From Microbacterium sp. SMR1 (GTDB lineage: Bacteria > Actinomycetota > Actinomycetes > Actinomycetales > Microbacteriaceae): DNA of 64,000 nt. How positions within the stretch are numbered: position 1 is the stretch's first letter; every line of letters starts with the position of its first letter. The stretch spans positions 828,610 to 892,609 of the forward strand of contig NZ_QMBN01000002.1 of assembly GCF_003289625.1 (NCBI RefSeq). Reading direction: 5' to 3'. Made by a program: the position numbers and the translations under genes. The notes beneath the pieces are model-generated. The model had not been told where the DNA came from and did no database searches. It worked only from the letters and a program-made list of their open reading frames with translations. Of this stretch, positions 43,500 to 51,571 are shown piece by piece.

Positions 43500-44435
43500 G
43501 TGGCGGCATCCGGAACGTCGTACGTGCTGCGATTCGGCGACGCCGAGGCGATCGTGGCGAGCGTGGGGGCGTCGCTGCGCTCCTTCCAGGTCGCCGGACG
43601 CGACCTCGTCGTGCCCTACGGCGAGGACGAGGTGCGCCCGGGATACCGCGGTGCGACGCTGGCACCGTGGCCCAACCGCGTCGTCGACGGTGAGTACGAG
43701 GTGGCGGGCACGCGCTACCGCCTCGCCCTCACCGAGCCCGAGCGCCACCACGCGCTGCACGGCCTGGTGGCGTGGCTCGACTTCGAGCCCGTGGTCGTCG
43801 GGGCCGATCACGTGACGCTCGGCGCCACGATCGTCGCGCAGACCGCCTACCCGTGGACCGTGCGCATCGAGACGACCTACCGGCTCGGGGCCGACGGCCT
43901 GACGCAGACAGTGCGTGCGACGAACGAGAGCGCGGGTGCCGCGCCCTTCGGCACCGGCCCGCACCCGTATCTCGTCGCCGGATCGGCGCCGCTGGACGAG
44001 TGGACGCTCGAGCTGCCTGCCGACCGTGTGCTCGAGGTCACCCCCGATCGGCTCTCGCCGGTCGGGCTGGCCGACGTCGCGGATGTCGCCGAGTTCGACT
44101 TCCGCCAGCCGCGGACGCTGGGCCCCGTCGAGATCGACCACGCGTTCACGGCGCTCTCACGTGGCGAGGACGGCATCGCCGCCGTACGGGTGACCGAACC
44201 GTCGGGAACCGGTGTCGCGATCTCGTGGGATGCCGCGTGCCCGTGGGTCCAGGTTCACACCGCAGACCTCCCCGGCGGGCCGGCTCAGCCGGGGCACCGC
44301 GCGGGTCTGGCCGTCGAACCCATGACGTGCGCGCCGGATGCCTTCAACGCCTCACGGTACGACTACGACGCGGGGCTCGTCTTCATCGAGCCGGCCGACA
44401 CGGTCGAGGCCTCCTGGCGCATCAGCGCGATCTGA
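43500..44435 (+). CDS. aldose 1-epimerase family protein
   Basis: A 311-residue galactose-mutarotase-fold enzyme interconverting sugar anomers, here probably feeding arabinose to AraA. Family marks are TLAPWPNRVVDGEY, HHALHGLVAW (catalytic His), GTGPHPYLV (second His), DHAFT and the late GLAVEPMTCAPDAFN with its catalytic Glu. GAGAGGGG lies 7 nt before GTG 43500; GTG 43464, overlapping the araA stop, is an in-frame alternative. Last gene of the operon. Confidence 0.88.
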   Translation: MAASGTSYVLRFGDAEAIVASVGASLRSFQVAGRDLVVPYGEDEVRPGYRGATLAPWPNRVVDGEYEVAGTRYRLALTEPERHHALHGLVAWLDFEPVVVGADHVTLGATIVAQTAYPWTVRIETTYRLGADGLTQTVRATNESAGAAPFGTGPHPYLVAGSAPLDEWTLELPADRVLEVTPDRLSPVGLADVADVAEFDFRQPRTLGPVEIDHAFTALSRGEDGIAAVRVTEPSGTGVAISWDAACPWVQVHTADLPGGPAQPGHRAGLAVEPMTCAPDAFNASRYDYDAGLVFIEPADTVEASWRISAI

Positions 44436-44453
44436 CCGGATCCGAGCTGTCCG

Positions 44454-44471
44454 AGCCGCCGAGCGGCGGCT
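44454..44471. terminator. short hairpin after the arabinose operon
   Basis: AGCCGCC-GAGC-GGCGGCT, a 7-bp stem with a 4-nt loop between convergent genes. No U-tract; modest support. Confidence 0.45.
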
Positions 44472-44474
44472 GGA

Positions 44475-45020
44475 TCAGTGGCTGTGCTCGGTGGAGAAGA
44501 GCGGGTGGTCGGAGTGGCTCGGGGCGGCCCGGCCGGCTTCCGTCGCGCCCAGCGCGGGCGTGACGAGCCCGGCGACGATGACGCAGCCTGCGACGAGTCC
44601 GATGACGCTCGTCCGCGGGGCGACGCGGGCGTCGGCGGGGGAGGTGCCGGCGGACGCCGAGCGCGCCCGGCGCACGACGGCCGCCGCGGCCACGCCGTAC
44701 GCCACTTGGAGAAGTGCGGTCACGCCGACGGCGTGCACGCTGATCCGCATCGGGTCCGCTGCGAGAGCGAGCCCCGATACGACCGTGCCGACGACGGCGA
44801 TGGCCATCGCGACGCGGGGAGCGACGAGGCGGCCGCGGGTCAGGGCGGCGACGCCCCAACCGAGCGCGGCCGCCCCGACGACCGCCGCGAGGACACCGAC
44901 GCCGCGGTCAGCGACGCCGGTGCCCTGCGTGATCATGCCCGCGCCCACGCCGAGCTGAAGCAGGCCAGCCCCCCACGCGGCGAGCGTGGGCCAGGAGCGG
45001 GTGAGCGCGGCGGTGTTCAT
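44475..45020 (-). CDS. hypothetical integral membrane protein
   Basis: A 181-residue membrane protein with about five predicted helices (12-30, 38-60, 68-88, 95-113, 138-158) and a His-containing C-terminal tail (APSHSDHPLFSTEHSH). No family recognised. Its ATG overlaps the stop of the upstream DUF4383 gene (TGATG), so the two are made together. The His-rich tail might bind metal (speculative). Confidence 0.75.
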   Translation of the reverse strand: MNTAALTRSWPTLAAWGAGLLQLGVGAGMITQGTGVADRGVGVLAAVVGAAALGWGVAALTRGRLVAPRVAMAIAVVGTVVSGLALAADPMRISVHAVGVTALLQVAYGVAAAAVVRRARSASAGTSPADARVAPRTSVIGLVAGCVIVAGLVTPALGATEAGRAAPSHSDHPLFSTEHSH

Positions 45021-45436
45021 CAGGCGACGGCGTGGCGACGGTTGTCGACGGCGCGGTCGGTGCCGAGGCCGACACCCAGCAGCACGAGGGCGCTGGCGAG
45101 GTGGAGGAAGTGGTCGGCGGTGTTCAGGGCGAGCACGTTCGCAGCGCTGTCCTGGATGAAGAAGCCGACGATGCCGAGCAGCAGGTAGGCCGCTCCGACG
45201 GTGACGTTGACGCCCTTCGCGGCGCGGACGCCCGAGAGGCCGCCGATGAGCAGCGCGGCACCGATCAGGAGGTGCGCGATGTTGTGCAGCGGGTTGACCT
45301 CGAAGATGCCGAGCAGCAGGCCACCCTCGGTGGCGATGAAGTCGACGCCCGCGGTCACGGTGAAGCCGAGGAGGCCGACGAGGATGTAGACGGCGCCGAA
45401 GATGATCGCCACGAGGCGGTTCGGTGATGTACGCAT
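45020..45436 (-). CDS. DUF4383 family membrane protein
   Basis: A 138-residue four-helix membrane protein; MRTSPNRLVAIIFGAVYILVGLLGF, GLLLGIFEVNPLHNIAHLLIGAALL and DHFLHLASALVLLGVG with conserved His residues are characteristic of DUF4383. Function unknown. GGAGGG precedes ATG 45436. It is the first gene of a two-gene membrane-protein operon. Confidence 0.87.
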   Translation of the reverse strand: MRTSPNRLVAIIFGAVYILVGLLGFTVTAGVDFIATEGGLLLGIFEVNPLHNIAHLLIGAALLIGGLSGVRAAKGVNVTVGAAYLLLGIVGFFIQDSAANVLALNTADHFLHLASALVLLGVGLGTDRAVDNRRHAVA

Positions 45437-45655
45437 GAGGGTTCCCTCCCATTGGGCGACGGATGTCGCGGTGCTGCGGTTGTTCGGTGACAGTGGCAGA
45501 TCGGTTTGCCTCTGACGGAGCCCGGGGCGTCCGATCTTGTGTGAGTCGTCGATATCGATGGGGAGTAATGCCCAGGCCGTGACGCGAGGCTACGGTCAGC
45601 GATCTCACGGCTCATAGGCCTTGTGCGCCCTTATCGGGCGGTGGTATGGAGGAGC

Positions 45656-46084
45656 GTGCGATTCGAGACCACGCTGTCCCAGTTCGGCAACAACACCGGC
45701 ATCGAGGTGCCGTTCTCGGTGCTGGATGCCCTCGGCGGCGGCCGTCGCCCGGCGGTCTCGGTCACGGTCAACGGGTTCGCTTTCCGCAGCACGGTGGGGT
45801 CGATGCGGGGTCTCGCCCTCATCCCCTTCTCAGCGGAGCGACGGCGCGAGAGCGGGCTTGCGGGAGGCGACCGGATCGTCGTCGACATTGAGCTCGACGA
45901 CGCGCCGCGCGAGGTCGAGGTGCCGGCCGATCTCGCCACCGCCCTGACGGATGCCGGGGCGAGTGAGGCGTTCGCCGCGCTGTCGCCGAGTGCGCGCAAG
46001 GCGCACGTCGTGAACATCGAGTCCGCGAAGGCGCCCGAGACGCGCGCGCGGCGGATCGCGGCGGTCGTCGCCAAGCTCGGCTGA
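45656..46084 (+). CDS. DUF1905 / YdeI-OmpD-associated family protein
   Basis: A 142-residue soluble protein: a DUF1905 beta-barrel-like domain (about 1-85, GIEVPFSVLDALGGGRRPAVSVTVNGFAFRSTVG) followed by a short OmdA (bacteriocin-protection-like) helix-turn region (about 95-142, DLATALTDAGASEAFAALSPSARKAHVVNIESAKAPETRARRI). Function unknown. GGAGGA at 45648-45653 places GTG 45656; an upstream in-frame start lacks support. Monocistronic. Confidence 0.85.
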   Translation: MRFETTLSQFGNNTGIEVPFSVLDALGGGRRPAVSVTVNGFAFRSTVGSMRGLALIPFSAERRRESGLAGGDRIVVDIELDDAPREVEVPADLATALTDAGASEAFAALSPSARKAHVVNIESAKAPETRARRIAAVVAKLG

Positions 46085-46128
46085 CACGCGCGCCCCGTAG
46101 GATTGGGGTGAGGTGAGGAGGGGCAGCG

Positions 46129-46746
46129 TTGGCCACCCGTCAAGCGCGTACCAAGAGCTCGGAGATCGTCGCCGAAGGTTTGTACATCGCCTCCGCGGCG
46201 ACCCGCCTCGCGCTCAAGAACGCCATCCTCGTCGACATCCTCGCCGATGGGCGCGACTTCGAGGCCGATCGTTTCCTCGACGACGCGCGTGACGCGCTGA
46301 TCTCGCTCGCCGAGGAGGCCGAGGCCGACGCCGAACGCACCCACCGTGAACGCAAGGCGGCGAGCGGCCGCTACAGCGATTCGAGCGGAACGCACGACTA
46401 TCGCAGCCGTGATGTGTCGAACCTGCGGCGACGGCGGAAGCAGTCGCTGCGGATCGCGAAGGAGCTGCGCGAGCGCGCCGCCGACGAGGCCGAGCTGCGC
46501 AAGCTCATCGCCGACGCGCGCGAGGCCGCGTGGGGCGAGGTGGCCGGAAACATCGATCGCACGCTGCGGATCGAGGCGGCGCGGCCCGATCTCGAGCCCG
46601 ACTACGAGCGCATGCGCACGGCCCGCATGCAGGCCCTGCGGATGGTCGATCTGCCGCGCCTGCGCTCGCAGCGGCGCAATGCTCAGCGCCAGGCGGTCGA
46701 GCGCGACGAGGCCGTGGATCCCGCGGTCGCGCCGGTGATCGATTAG
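46129..46746 (+). CDS. hypothetical basic helical protein (205 aa)
   Basis: A 205-residue, highly charged, mostly helical soluble protein (Arg/Glu/Ala-rich; NLRRRRKQSLRIAKELRERAADEAELRKLIADAREAAW). I recognise it as a style common in Microbacteriaceae, sometimes mislabelled asparagine synthase, but can name no function. The start is TTG 46129, supported by GAGGAGGGG 5 nt upstream. It lies directly before the tRNA-Arg gene. Confidence 0.8.
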   Translation: MATRQARTKSSEIVAEGLYIASAATRLALKNAILVDILADGRDFEADRFLDDARDALISLAEEAEADAERTHRERKAASGRYSDSSGTHDYRSRDVSNLRRRRKQSLRIAKELRERAADEAELRKLIADAREAAWGEVAGNIDRTLRIEAARPDLEPDYERMRTARMQALRMVDLPRLRSQRRNAQRQAVERDEAVDPAVAPVID

Positions 46747-46822
46747 CCACTCCGCGCTCGATTCGCTCTTTGCGCGAGAGCGGGCTATGCTTGACGACGG
46801 CCCGGGAGAGATTCCGGGACAT

Positions 46823-46895
46823 GCGCCCGTAGCTCAATGGATAGAGCATCTGACTACGGATCAGAAGGTTAGGGGTTCGAGTCCCTTCGGGCGCA
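46823..46895 (+). tRNA. tRNA-Arg (anticodon ACG)
   Basis: A complete 73-nt cloverleaf: acceptor GCGCCCG/CGGGCGC (46823-46829 with 46888-46894), D arm GCTC...GAGC, anticodon stem TCTGA/TCAGA with loop CTACGGA (anticodon ACG, read as ICG for CGN arginine codons), 5-nt variable loop and T loop TTCGAGT. CCA is not encoded. Confidence 0.97.
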
Positions 46896-46917
46896 CACTG
46901 TGTTGAGACAGTGAACG

Positions 46918-46950
46918 AGAAGCCTCCGCTCTGCGGGGGCTTCTTTGTTT
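46918..46950 (+). terminator. intrinsic terminator after tRNA-Arg
   Basis: AGAAGCCTCCGC (46918-46929) pairs with GCGGGGGCTTCT (46933-46944) through one G-U pair, followed by the T-rich TTTGTTTT: the only canonical stem plus U-tract terminator I see in the window. Confidence 0.9.
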
Positions 46951-47019
46951 TCCTGGCTGCTCCCGCCGACTTTGTTGCGCTCCTATACATTCTCGACGGG
47001 TATCGCGTAGCGTGGGGTC

Positions 47020-48273
47020 GTGACCGAACGGAACTGGGCCGGAACGCACACCTTCGCCGCCGAAGCTGTGCTGACACCGACGACGATCGCCGAGGCGCAG
47101 CGGTTGGTCGCCTCACACGACCGCATCCGGACGCTGGGAACGCGGCATTCCTTCAACGATCTGGCCGATACTCCCGGCATCCTTCTCGACCTGACGACGA
47201 TCGCGCCCGACATCGAGGTCGACGACACGGCCCGCACGGTGACAGTGGGGGCCGGCACGCGCTACGCCGTGGTCGCGCGCCACCTCGCCGATCACGGCTG
47301 GGCGCTGCACAACATGGGGTCACTGCCCCACATCTCCGTCGGAGGTGCGACGGCGACGTCGACGCACGGCTCGGGGGATCGCAACGGATCCCTCGCCACC
47401 GCCGTGCGAGCGCTGGAGTTCATCGGCCCGGGTGGTGAGCTCCGCACGGTCTCCGCGGGCGACGCCGACTTCGCCGGCAGTGTGGTCCACCTCGGCGCCC
47501 TCGGGCCGGTCGTCCGGCTGACGCTCGCGATCGAGCCGACGTATCAGGTGAGGCAGGACACCTACGCCGGCCTGACGTGGGATGACCTCTTCGAGCGATT
47601 CGACGAGGTGACGGCAGCCGGTTACAGCGTCAGTGTCTTCACACGCTGGAACACGCCCGACGTCGGCGAGGTGTGGGTCAAGGAGCGCCTCGACGACACC
47701 TCGGCTCCTGACATGCCGGAACGGGTGCTGAGCGCACGCCGGGTGACGGCGAAGGCGGACTCGCCGGCGGCCGACGGGGTCGACAACACGACCGAGCAGG
47801 GCGGCGTCCCGGGCGACTGGTGCGAGCGTCTGCCTCATTTCCGCATCGATGCGACGCCGTCCAACGGCGACGAGATCCAGACGGAGTACTGGGTCGACCG
47901 GGCTGTCGCCGTCGACGCCATCGCTGCCGTCCGCTCGATCGCCGACCGGGTAGAGCCCGCCCTCCTCGTCACGGAGCTGCGCACCGTCGCCGCCGATGAC
48001 CTCTGGCTCTCTCCTGGGTTCGGACGTGACAGCGTGTGCATCCATTTCACCTGGAAGAACGAGCCGGATGCCGTGCGCACGGCCATCTCGCACGTGGAGC
48101 GGGTGCTCGCCCCCTTCGATCCGCGCCCGCACTGGGGCAAGGTCTTCTCGATGCCCATCGGCGGATCGCTGCCGCACCTGGATGACTTCCGGGAGCTCGT
48201 GGCGCGCGTTGATCCGGCGGGGAAGTTCTCGGGCCCCTACCTCGAGCGGGTACTGGGCATCCCCGCGCGCTGA
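47020..48273 (+). CDS. alditol (xylitol/sorbitol) oxidase, VAO-type FAD enzyme
   Basis: A 417-residue flavoprotein oxidising the terminal hydroxyl of sugar alcohols with O2, giving the aldose and H2O2. H43 in RTLGTRHSFND is the residue that covalently binds FAD in Streptomyces AldO and xylitol oxidase. VGGATATSTHGSGDRNGSLATAVRALEFI is the FAD-binding segment, and the C-terminal PHWGKVFSMP matches the D-arabinono-lactone oxidase domain. The length equals AldO. GTG 47020 lies 6 nt after TAGCGT (47008-47013): leaderless pattern. Confidence 0.92.
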   Translation: MTERNWAGTHTFAAEAVLTPTTIAEAQRLVASHDRIRTLGTRHSFNDLADTPGILLDLTTIAPDIEVDDTARTVTVGAGTRYAVVARHLADHGWALHNMGSLPHISVGGATATSTHGSGDRNGSLATAVRALEFIGPGGELRTVSAGDADFAGSVVHLGALGPVVRLTLAIEPTYQVRQDTYAGLTWDDLFERFDEVTAAGYSVSVFTRWNTPDVGEVWVKERLDDTSAPDMPERVLSARRVTAKADSPAADGVDNTTEQGGVPGDWCERLPHFRIDATPSNGDEIQTEYWVDRAVAVDAIAAVRSIADRVEPALLVTELRTVAADDLWLSPGFGRDSVCIHFTWKNEPDAVRTAISHVERVLAPFDPRPHWGKVFSMPIGGSLPHLDDFRELVARVDPAGKFSGPYLERVLGIPAR

Positions 48274-48286
48274 GGAGCCCCGCGGC

Positions 48287-49357
48287 TCAGGTGAAGGGTC
48301 GCGAGGCGTCGATGATGCGGCTGAGGTCGACGGCGGTCCGCGTCCACGGTGAGATGCGCCCGTCGTTGCGGGCGGGAACCGTCTCGATGACGCGGGCGAG
48401 CGCCTTCTCGGCATCCTCGACCGTGGTCGCGGCGGCGGGGTCGCCCAGAGGGCGAGCCACGGCTCGGGCGGTCGCACGGACAGCCTCGGCGAGTGCGGCA
48501 CGCGGGGGCGCGGCATCCGGTGTGAGGGGCAGCCCGTCGATGCCGTCGGCCAGCTCGATCGTCTGGCGGACGGTGTTCTCGAGCGCGCGCAATCGGCGGT
48601 TGTTCTCCGTCTCGATGCCCCGTCGGCGACGGGCGAGCGGATGCGCTTTGCGGCTGCGTGCGGCCTCGCGGACGTCGGTCGACACGGCGTCGAGGATCTC
48701 CTCGAGATAGCGCTGACCGGCCTCGTCGGCCGGTTCACCGTCGGCGATCGAGGTCGCGAGCATCTCGAGCCGGTCCGATACGGCGTCGCGCAGCTGCGAC
48801 AGGCGTGTGGCGGCGCGGCGGAGGTAGAGGGGCGGAATGATGGCGAGATTGACGGCGACGCCGATGACGACGCCGAACGCCATCGTGACGAGGTACGACA
48901 CCGAGAAGCCGCCCGCGTCGTTCGCCCCGAGCAGCAGTACGAACAGGGCGGCGATGGCGATCCAGTCCCGGCCGGTGCCGAGCGCCCGGATGCCGCCGAC
49001 GGCGACGCCGACGCCGACGACGATCGCCACACCCACGATGCGGGGGCTGGGGCCTGACACGAACCACAGGCCCACCAGGCCGATCGCGATGCCGATCGCC
49101 AGGCCGCCGACCGCCTGCAGGCCGGCTTTGGCCGAGTCGGCGATCGTCGGATACATGCTCACGAGCACGCCGAGCGGCGCGTAGTAGGAGTACTCATCGT
49201 GCGCGAAGGGTACGTACGGCGCGAGATACCAGGCGATCGCCGCGGCGAGGGCCGCCTTGCCGGCGAGCAGCAGACGAGAGAGCGCGAAGGCCTCGCCGCC
49301 CGCGGTCCGCGCCGCGGCTTTCAGCGAGACAAGGCGGGGATGGGGTAGGGCGGTCAT
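48287..49357 (-). CDS. FUSC family membrane protein
   Basis: A 356-residue inner-membrane protein with about six N-terminal helices (30-190) and a long cytoplasmic helical C-terminus (200-356). RLLLAGKAALAAAIAWYLAPYVPFAHDEYSYYAPLGVLVSMYPT is the FUSC opening, found in aromatic-acid exporter-like proteins. The substrate is unknown. TATCGT lies 8 nt before ATG 49357. It is divergent from sdaA and convergent with the alditol oxidase gene. Confidence 0.85.
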   Translation of the reverse strand: MTALPHPRLVSLKAAARTAGGEAFALSRLLLAGKAALAAAIAWYLAPYVPFAHDEYSYYAPLGVLVSMYPTIADSAKAGLQAVGGLAIGIAIGLVGLWFVSGPSPRIVGVAIVVGVGVAVGGIRALGTGRDWIAIAALFVLLLGANDAGGFSVSYLVTMAFGVVIGVAVNLAIIPPLYLRRAATRLSQLRDAVSDRLEMLATSIADGEPADEAGQRYLEEILDAVSTDVREAARSRKAHPLARRRRGIETENNRRLRALENTVRQTIELADGIDGLPLTPDAAPPRAALAEAVRATARAVARPLGDPAAATTVEDAEKALARVIETVPARNDGRISPWTRTAVDLSRIIDASRPFT

Positions 49358-49446
49358 CGATCGCGACGATAGGCGTACAGTGCGCCCGACAGCAGCCCCT
49401 TGACGCCACCGGGCCCGTACGGCAGATGCTGGCGTAGCCTGGGCGA

Positions 49447-50856
49447 GTGAGCGCTTACGTCTCGGCGTTCGAGCTGTTCTCCATCGGTGTAGGACCCTCG
49501 AGCTCCCACACGGTCGGCCCGTTGCGTGCTGCCCGTGCTTTCGTCGTCAGGCTGGAGGCCGCGGGGCGGCTTCCTGAGGTCGCACGTGTCGGCTGCGTGC
49601 TGTACGGGTCGCTCGGAGCGACGGGGATCGGGCACGGCACGCCCGACGCCGTGGTCGCGGGGCTGCAGGGTCATGCGCCCGAGACCGTCGATCCCGACGT
49701 GGTTCGCGGCGCGTGGACCGAATGGGTCGACGGGTCGCCCCTGGTGCTCGCGGGGTGGCACGCGGTGCCGTTCTCGCGGAGCGACGTGACCTTCGAACCG
49801 CGGACGCGGCTTCCGGAGCATCCCAACGCGATGACCCTGAGCGCGTGGGACGCCGCGGGCGATCTCGTCGCGTCGGAAACGTATCTCTCGGTCGGGGGCG
49901 GCTTCATCCGTCGCGCAGGCGAAGCCGCCGAGGCGGGCGGACGGCGCGGAGGTTCGTGCGCTGTCGCCTGGCCGTACCGTTTCAGCACCGCGGCGGAGCT
50001 GCTCGAGCTGTGCGAGCGCGAGCAGATGAGCATCGCCGGCCTCGCGCGCCGCAACGAGGAGGCACTCCGGCCCGAGGCCGAGGTCGCTGCCGGCCTCGAC
50101 GCGATCTGGGATGCCATGGCGGGGTGCGTCGAGGCGGGGCTTCGAGCCGACGGCACCTTGCCGGGGATGCTGCGCGTGCGGCGCCGGGCGGGGGCGATGC
50201 GGGCGCAGCTCGAACAGGCGGAGGCGGCCGGCGGGCGTGAGCTGCCGGGGGAGTGGCTCGGTGCTTTCGCGCTCGCCGTCAACGAGGAGAACGCGTCGGG
50301 TGGACGCGTGGTCACCGCGCCCACCAACGGTGCCGCAGGAATCCTTCCGGCGGTGGCTATGTACTGGTGGCGGTTCGCGGCGGAGTCGCGGCTCGCATCG
50401 GAGGATCTGGATCGGCGCCGCGGCATCAGGCGGTTCCTGTTGACCGCGACGGCTCTGGGGTCGCTGTTCAAGGCGAACGCGTCCATCTCGGGTGCGGAGG
50501 GCGGCTGCCAGGCCGAGGTCGGATCTGCGTGCGCAATGGCTGCGGGAGGCCTGACGGCGGTCATGGGCGGCAACAGTGCGCAGATCGAGAATGCGGCGGA
50601 GATCGCGATGGAGCACCACCTCGGGCTCACGTGCGACCCGGTCGGTGGCCTCGTGCAGATCCCGTGCATCGAGCGCAACGCGATCGCGGCGTCGACGGCG
50701 GTCACCGCGGCGCGACTCGCGTTGCGGGGTGACGGGCAGCATTACGTGTCGCTGGATGCCGTCGTCGAGACGATGCGCCAGACCGGGATAGACATGTCGC
50801 ACAAGTACAAGGAGACGAGCGAGGGCGGTCTCGCGGTGAACGTCGTCGAGTGCTGA
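49447..50856 (+). CDS. sdaA: L-serine ammonia-lyase, iron-sulfur dependent, single chain
   Basis: A 469-residue enzyme converting L-serine to pyruvate and ammonia. The N-terminal SDH_beta domain (SAFELFSIGVGPSSSHTVGPLRAA) and C-terminal SDH_alpha domain are fused. Cluster cysteines are visible in GGCQAEVGSACAM, LTCDPVGGLVQIPCIERN, and the C-terminal catalytic Cys in VNVVEC. GTG 49447 lies 6 nt after TAGCCT (49435-49440), no RBS. Its product and substrate connect to the Cbs reaction elsewhere in the window, which also uses serine. Confidence 0.95.
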   Translation: MSAYVSAFELFSIGVGPSSSHTVGPLRAARAFVVRLEAAGRLPEVARVGCVLYGSLGATGIGHGTPDAVVAGLQGHAPETVDPDVVRGAWTEWVDGSPLVLAGWHAVPFSRSDVTFEPRTRLPEHPNAMTLSAWDAAGDLVASETYLSVGGGFIRRAGEAAEAGGRRGGSCAVAWPYRFSTAAELLELCEREQMSIAGLARRNEEALRPEAEVAAGLDAIWDAMAGCVEAGLRADGTLPGMLRVRRRAGAMRAQLEQAEAAGGRELPGEWLGAFALAVNEENASGGRVVTAPTNGAAGILPAVAMYWWRFAAESRLASEDLDRRRGIRRFLLTATALGSLFKANASISGAEGGCQAEVGSACAMAAGGLTAVMGGNSAQIENAAEIAMEHHLGLTCDPVGGLVQIPCIERNAIAASTAVTAARLALRGDGQHYVSLDAVVETMRQTGIDMSHKYKETSEGGLAVNVVEC

Positions 50857-50908
50857 GAGGTCCTTCCGCGCCCCATCTTCGGGGGCGCTGTTCGCCGTGC
50901 GAGAACCC

Positions 50909-50967
50909 TTGGCACTCGATGGGGGAGAGTGCTAATCTGGATGCAGTTGAGCCGGTATGGCTCAACT
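50909..50967 (+). promoter_or_regulatory. CIRCE (HrcA) and HAIR-like (HspR) operators upstream of hsp20
   Basis: TTGGCACTC-N9-GAGTGCTAA (50909-50935) is CIRCE with one base changed from the consensus TTAGCACTC arm. AGTTGAGCC-GGTAT-GGCTCAACT (50945-50967) is a perfect 9-bp inverted repeat that reads as TTGAG-N11-CTCAA, the core of HAIR, bound by HspR. A promoter TTGGCA-N16-GCTAAT lies under CIRCE. The chaperone gene is thus probably under double heat-shock repression. Confidence 0.85.
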
Positions 50968-51007
50968 TTCAGATCTCAACACGAAGCATCAGAGAAGGGA
51001 AAGATCG

Positions 51008-51433
51008 ATGGCTACTTATGACCCGTTCCGCGACCTCGACCGCATCGCCTCGAGCCTCTTCGACACGCGCCGCGGCCCCCGTCGCATGCCGATGGACCTC
51101 TACCGTGACGGCGACCACTACGTGATGACCGCCGACCTGCCGGGCATCGACCCGGGCTCGGTCGACATCGACGTCGACGGCCAGCTGCTGACCATCCGCG
51201 CCGAGCGCACGCTTGCGAGCGGTGACGGAGTGAAGTGGATCACGCGCGAGCGTGAAGCCGCGAGCTTCCTGCGTCAGCTGAACCTCGGCCAGGGCGTCGA
51301 CACGGAAGGCATCGCCGCGACCTACAACAACGGCGTTCTGACCGTGACCATCCCGGTCAGCGAGAAGGCCAAGCCGCGCAAGGTCGAGGTCACGACCGAC
51401 GCAGCCGCGCCGGTGGTGCCGATCGAGAACTGA
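51008..51433 (+). CDS. Hsp20/alpha-crystallin small heat-shock protein
   Basis: A 141-residue ATP-independent holdase that keeps unfolding proteins soluble. The alpha-crystallin domain spans about 32-125 (DLYRDGDHYVMTADLPGIDPGSVDIDVDGQLLTI... NLGQGVDTEGIAATYNNGVLTVTIPVSEKAKPRKVEV), ending in the short IEN tail with an IxI-like PVVPIEN. GAGAAGGGA precedes ATG 51008; an upstream in-frame ATG at 50957 lies within the HAIR repeat and is unlikely. CIRCE and HAIR sites precede it. Confidence 0.95.
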   Translation: MATYDPFRDLDRIASSLFDTRRGPRRMPMDLYRDGDHYVMTADLPGIDPGSVDIDVDGQLLTIRAERTLASGDGVKWITREREAASFLRQLNLGQGVDTEGIAATYNNGVLTVTIPVSEKAKPRKVEVTTDAAAPVVPIEN

Positions 51434-51458
51434 TCGCGCAGATCCGCGTTCGCACGAC

Positions 51459-51497
51459 GGGCGGCCGCAGCTCTTTCGGGGGCGGCGGCCGCCCTTT
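51459..51497. terminator. terminator after hsp20
   Basis: GGGCGGCCGC (51459-51468) pairs perfectly with GCGGCCGCCC (51485-51494), then TTT. It lies between convergent hsp20 and the HNH gene. Confidence 0.7.
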
Positions 51498-51571
51498 CGC
51501 GTATATCCCCCAGCGCCCGCGACCGATTCGAAGGTGCGCGATGCGCGCGCCCGACTGCGTGGCTGCAGCAT

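Noticed and set aside
46823..46895. tRNA-Arg as an integration site of a mobile element
   Set aside because: Ordinary housekeeping-like genes lie on both sides, with no integrase and no repeated tRNA 3' end within the window.
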